Part shown: positions 13,650 to 15,282 of the stretch, piece by piece
Layout: each line of letters begins with the position of its first letter
Numbering within the stretch: position 1 is the first letter of the stretch
NCBI GenBank assembly: GCA_001796785.1
Contig: MGNL01000059.1
Location: forward strand, 2,306 to 17,587
Origin: Chloroflexi bacterium RBG_16_51_16
GTDB taxonomy: Bacteria > Chloroflexota > Anaerolineae > Anaerolineales > Villigracilaceae
Length of the DNA stretch: 15,282 bases
Direction: 5' to 3'
Position numbers and translations under genes: made by a program
The notes under the pieces: generated by a model
The model's input: the letters and a program-made list of their open reading frames with translations, nothing else
Databases searched by the model: none
Told to the model about the DNA's origin: nothing

Positions 13650-14297
13650 ATGGCTGAGCGGTTTCATATTAAGTCTCTACTACTGGGGTTTGTTTTCGGT
13701 TTGCTTTTTCTTGTACTTGGTTATTTTCTCATACAACAAAACCGATTATTACGTTTCAACAATAGCCTCGCCACCGAAACCGGAATAATGACAATCGACC
13801 TGCCATCGGTGACTTTGTCACCCTCGTTAACCCCGACGAATATCATTCCCAGCTTTACACCAGTAACTGCTTACCCACCCTCGCTTACTCCAATAACCCC
13901 CACCCTGGGTCCTCGCTCGATCTGGCCGCCATCAACCAACTTTACGATTGACGAAAGTCAGAACAAGCAGGGCATGTTCCTTTCCATCGAGAGCAATATA
14001 ACTGGAGAAACTTATCATTTGGGACCACTTGCGCGAGGCGATTATGCCATTGGTCCGAGTGACCGATATCTTGTATACATGACCTCATCTGGCCAGCTAA
14101 TGGCCATCCGACTTGGTCGGGACACCTTTACAAGCGTGAAAAATATGGCACGCCTCTATACTGCGATCGCCAGGAAGATCGTACCCAGTTTTAGCTTTTC
14201 ATTTTATGACAACGGGTATTCGGTTACGGTCATCGTCACCGAGAATCATTACGGTCAGGACATTCCAGTGATCCTGCCGCGATCCGTGACTTATTAA
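13650..14297 (+). CDS. Membrane-anchored extracytoplasmic protein with Pro/Thr-rich stalk, unknown function
   Basis: A 215-residue protein. Residues 8-28 form one transmembrane helix (LLLGFVFGLLFLVLGYFLI), which acts as an N-terminal anchor since no lipobox or signal peptidase site is evident. Residues 50-97 are rich in Pro, Thr and Ser with repeats like SLTPT, SFTPVT and SLTPITPT, a flexible stalk of a type common in Anaerolineae surface proteins. Residues 98-215 form a small mixed alpha/beta domain without recognised motifs (LGPLARGDYAIGPSDRYLVY is its clearest stretch). It has its own promoter and no clear tie to the feo cluster. Confidence 0.75.
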   Translation: MAERFHIKSLLLGFVFGLLFLVLGYFLIQQNRLLRFNNSLATETGIMTIDLPSVTLSPSLTPTNIIPSFTPVTAYPPSLTPITPTLGPRSIWPPSTNFTIDESQNKQGMFLSIESNITGETYHLGPLARGDYAIGPSDRYLVYMTSSGQLMAIRLGRDTFTSVKNMARLYTAIARKIVPSFSFSFYDNGYSVTVIVTENHYGQDIPVILPRSVTY

Positions 14298-14397
14298 CTC
14301 ATCAACATCCCGTAAGACAAATATCTTCCCGGGTTATGCTAAAAATGATGCACTTATTAATTTGCGGAAAATTATTTACCGCCAGCCATGGATGAGT

Positions 14398-15282
14398 CTA
14401 TCTACCGCTGATCTTGAGCAGGGCTTTTTTCAATTTTTCAATATCTTCCAGAGTATTATAGTGAACCGCGCCGACCCGCACCATGCCTCCGGATGACTCC
14501 AAGCCAAGCTGCTCGGTTATCTGGAGTGCGTAATAATTCCCATCCCATACACAGATGCCCTCCCTGGCGAGTTTCCTGGCAACTTCAACTGGAGGAATGT
14601 CTCCAAGTCTAAACGAATAGGTGGGCACACAATCCACCAGGCGGCGTTCACCGGTGAGACCATAGATCTTAAGACCCGGAATGGAGGTTAGAGCGGTGTT
14701 AAGCGACTGGTTGAGTTCGTATTCGTATCCTTTGATGAGCACCATGGCTTTCTTTAGGTTGAGCGGCCGCCCCTTGTACTCCGGTTCACTCATCCATCCA
14801 ACCCGGTCTGCACCGAATTCCTTACCGAGCCATTCCAGGTATTCCATGGCGCCCAGGACACCTGCGATCCCTTCATGGTTTTGGGTACCGGTTTCAAACT
14901 TATCGGGTAGTTCATCGGATGCCGGCCGAACTTTATAGGCATAGAGCTTTTCCAAAATATCCCGCTTCCCATACAGGATACCGCAGTGGCTTCCAAAAAA
15001 TTTGTAGCTGGAGACAACCAAAAAATCGCAGTCCAATTTCTTAACATCGATCGGACCGTGAGGGGCGTACTGCACCGCATCGACGTAGACCGTCGCCCCG
15101 GCATCGTGTGCCTGCTTCACGATGTCGATGATCGGGTTAATGGTTCCCAGCGAATTGGAGGCATAACCCACCGCCAGCAAACGCGGTTTCCTTTGGAGTG
15201 CTTTCTGCAGTTCATCCATTTTAAGTGTGCCGTCTTCCAGGTTAAAGTCCACCCAATTAACTTTGACTTCCCGGTCCTGCGC
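14398..15282 (-). CDS. Class V aminotransferase, cysteine desulfurase-like (VC1184 type), 5' truncated
   Basis: The frame stays open to the window edge, so the N-terminal part is missing; the GTG at 15252 is internal. About 294 codons are visible. PLP-site elements are SNSLGTINP, the DAVQ motif (D68 and Q71 from the first visible codon) and the Schiff-base lysine K94 in SSYKFFGSHCG. The C-terminus has GNYYA and VRVGAVHYNTLEDIEKL, the pattern of the VC1184-type subfamily, where the mobile-loop cysteine of true desulfurases (RSGHHC type) is absent; C244 in GICVWDG is not in that context. It may be a lyase or aminotransferase on an unknown amino acid rather than a sulfur donor. It converges with the stalk-protein gene, and no terminator is clear between them. 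Confidence 0.9.
   Translation of the reverse strand, partial: AQDREVKVNWVDFNLEDGTLKMDELQKALQRKPRLLAVGYASNSLGTINPIIDIVKQAHDAGATVYVDAVQYAPHGPIDVKKLDCDFLVVSSYKFFGSHCGILYGKRDILEKLYAYKVRPASDELPDKFETGTQNHEGIAGVLGAMEYLEWLGKEFGADRVGWMSEPEYKGRPLNLKKAMVLIKGYEYELNQSLNTALTSIPGLKIYGLTGERRLVDCVPTYSFRLGDIPPVEVARKLAREGICVWDGNYYALQITEQLGLESSGGMVRVGAVHYNTLEDIEKLKKALLKISGR

Noticed and set aside
14364..14382. Inverted repeat GCGGAAAAT-T-ATTTACCGC as terminator for the convergent genes
   Set aside because: A one-base loop cannot form, the stem has a mismatch and no T-run follows; at best it is a weak DNA dyad.
1..15282. Mobile element, CRISPR array, prophage or defence system
   Set aside because: No transposase, integrase, repeat-spacer pattern, phage gene or nuclease/toxin motif was seen, and all genes fit housekeeping, transport or regulation roles.

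Overview
The window looks like a chromosomal segment of an uncultured or little-studied Chloroflexota bacterium (Anaerolineae-like). This is an inference from gene content: a Pro/Thr-rich stalk protein, GT87-type and GT2-type enzymes, a VC1184-type class V aminotransferase, DtxR regulators with a C-terminal FeoA-like domain, and a PucC-like carrier. There is no rRNA or marker gene to prove it. Coding density is high. No tRNA, insertion sequence, CRISPR array or prophage gene was seen, and no intergenic gap exceeds 300 bases.

Left part (1-4963, plus strand): unrelated metabolic genes. They are the 3' end of a PPOX-class flavoprotein, an epoxide hydrolase of the EHN/alpha-beta-hydrolase type, a GT2-like glycosyltransferase, a small DUF5655 zinc-knuckle protein and a multi-spanning GT87-like membrane protein closed by a strong terminator.

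Middle part (5029-7732, minus strand): a three-gene operon. It runs from a PucC/BCH-family major facilitator carrier, through a MerR-type regulator that overlaps it by 4 bases (ATGA), to a seven-helix membrane protein of unknown function. A near-consensus promoter with two tandem 10-bp repeats next to its -35 box lies upstream. The ribosome-binding site is displaced from the in-frame start codons and separated from them by a small hairpin.

Iron part (7975-13539): an FTR1-type iron permease on the minus strand is divergent from a plus-strand cluster. The cluster is DtxR-like regulator 1, DtxR-like regulator 2, FeoB, a small Cys-rich zinc-ribbon-like protein (GTGA overlap with feoB) and DtxR-like regulator 3. 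All three regulators carry a C-terminal FeoA/SH3-like domain and there is no separate feoA. Aligning their metal ligands with DtxR gives a graded series: regulator 2 keeps the whole primary site, regulator 3 keeps most of it but has a helix-turn-helix about ten residues short, and regulator 1 has lost three of the four ligands. The DNA in front of regulators 1 and 2 is rich in dyads, including a 45-base inverted repeat that covers the -10 box, the ribosome-binding site and the start codon of regulator 2. The cluster looks like an auto-regulated ferrous-iron uptake system in which FeoA function may be supplied by the regulators themselves.

Right part (13540-15282): a membrane-anchored protein with a Pro/Thr-rich stalk, behind its own promoter, and the 3' portion of a class V aminotransferase on the minus strand that runs off the window.
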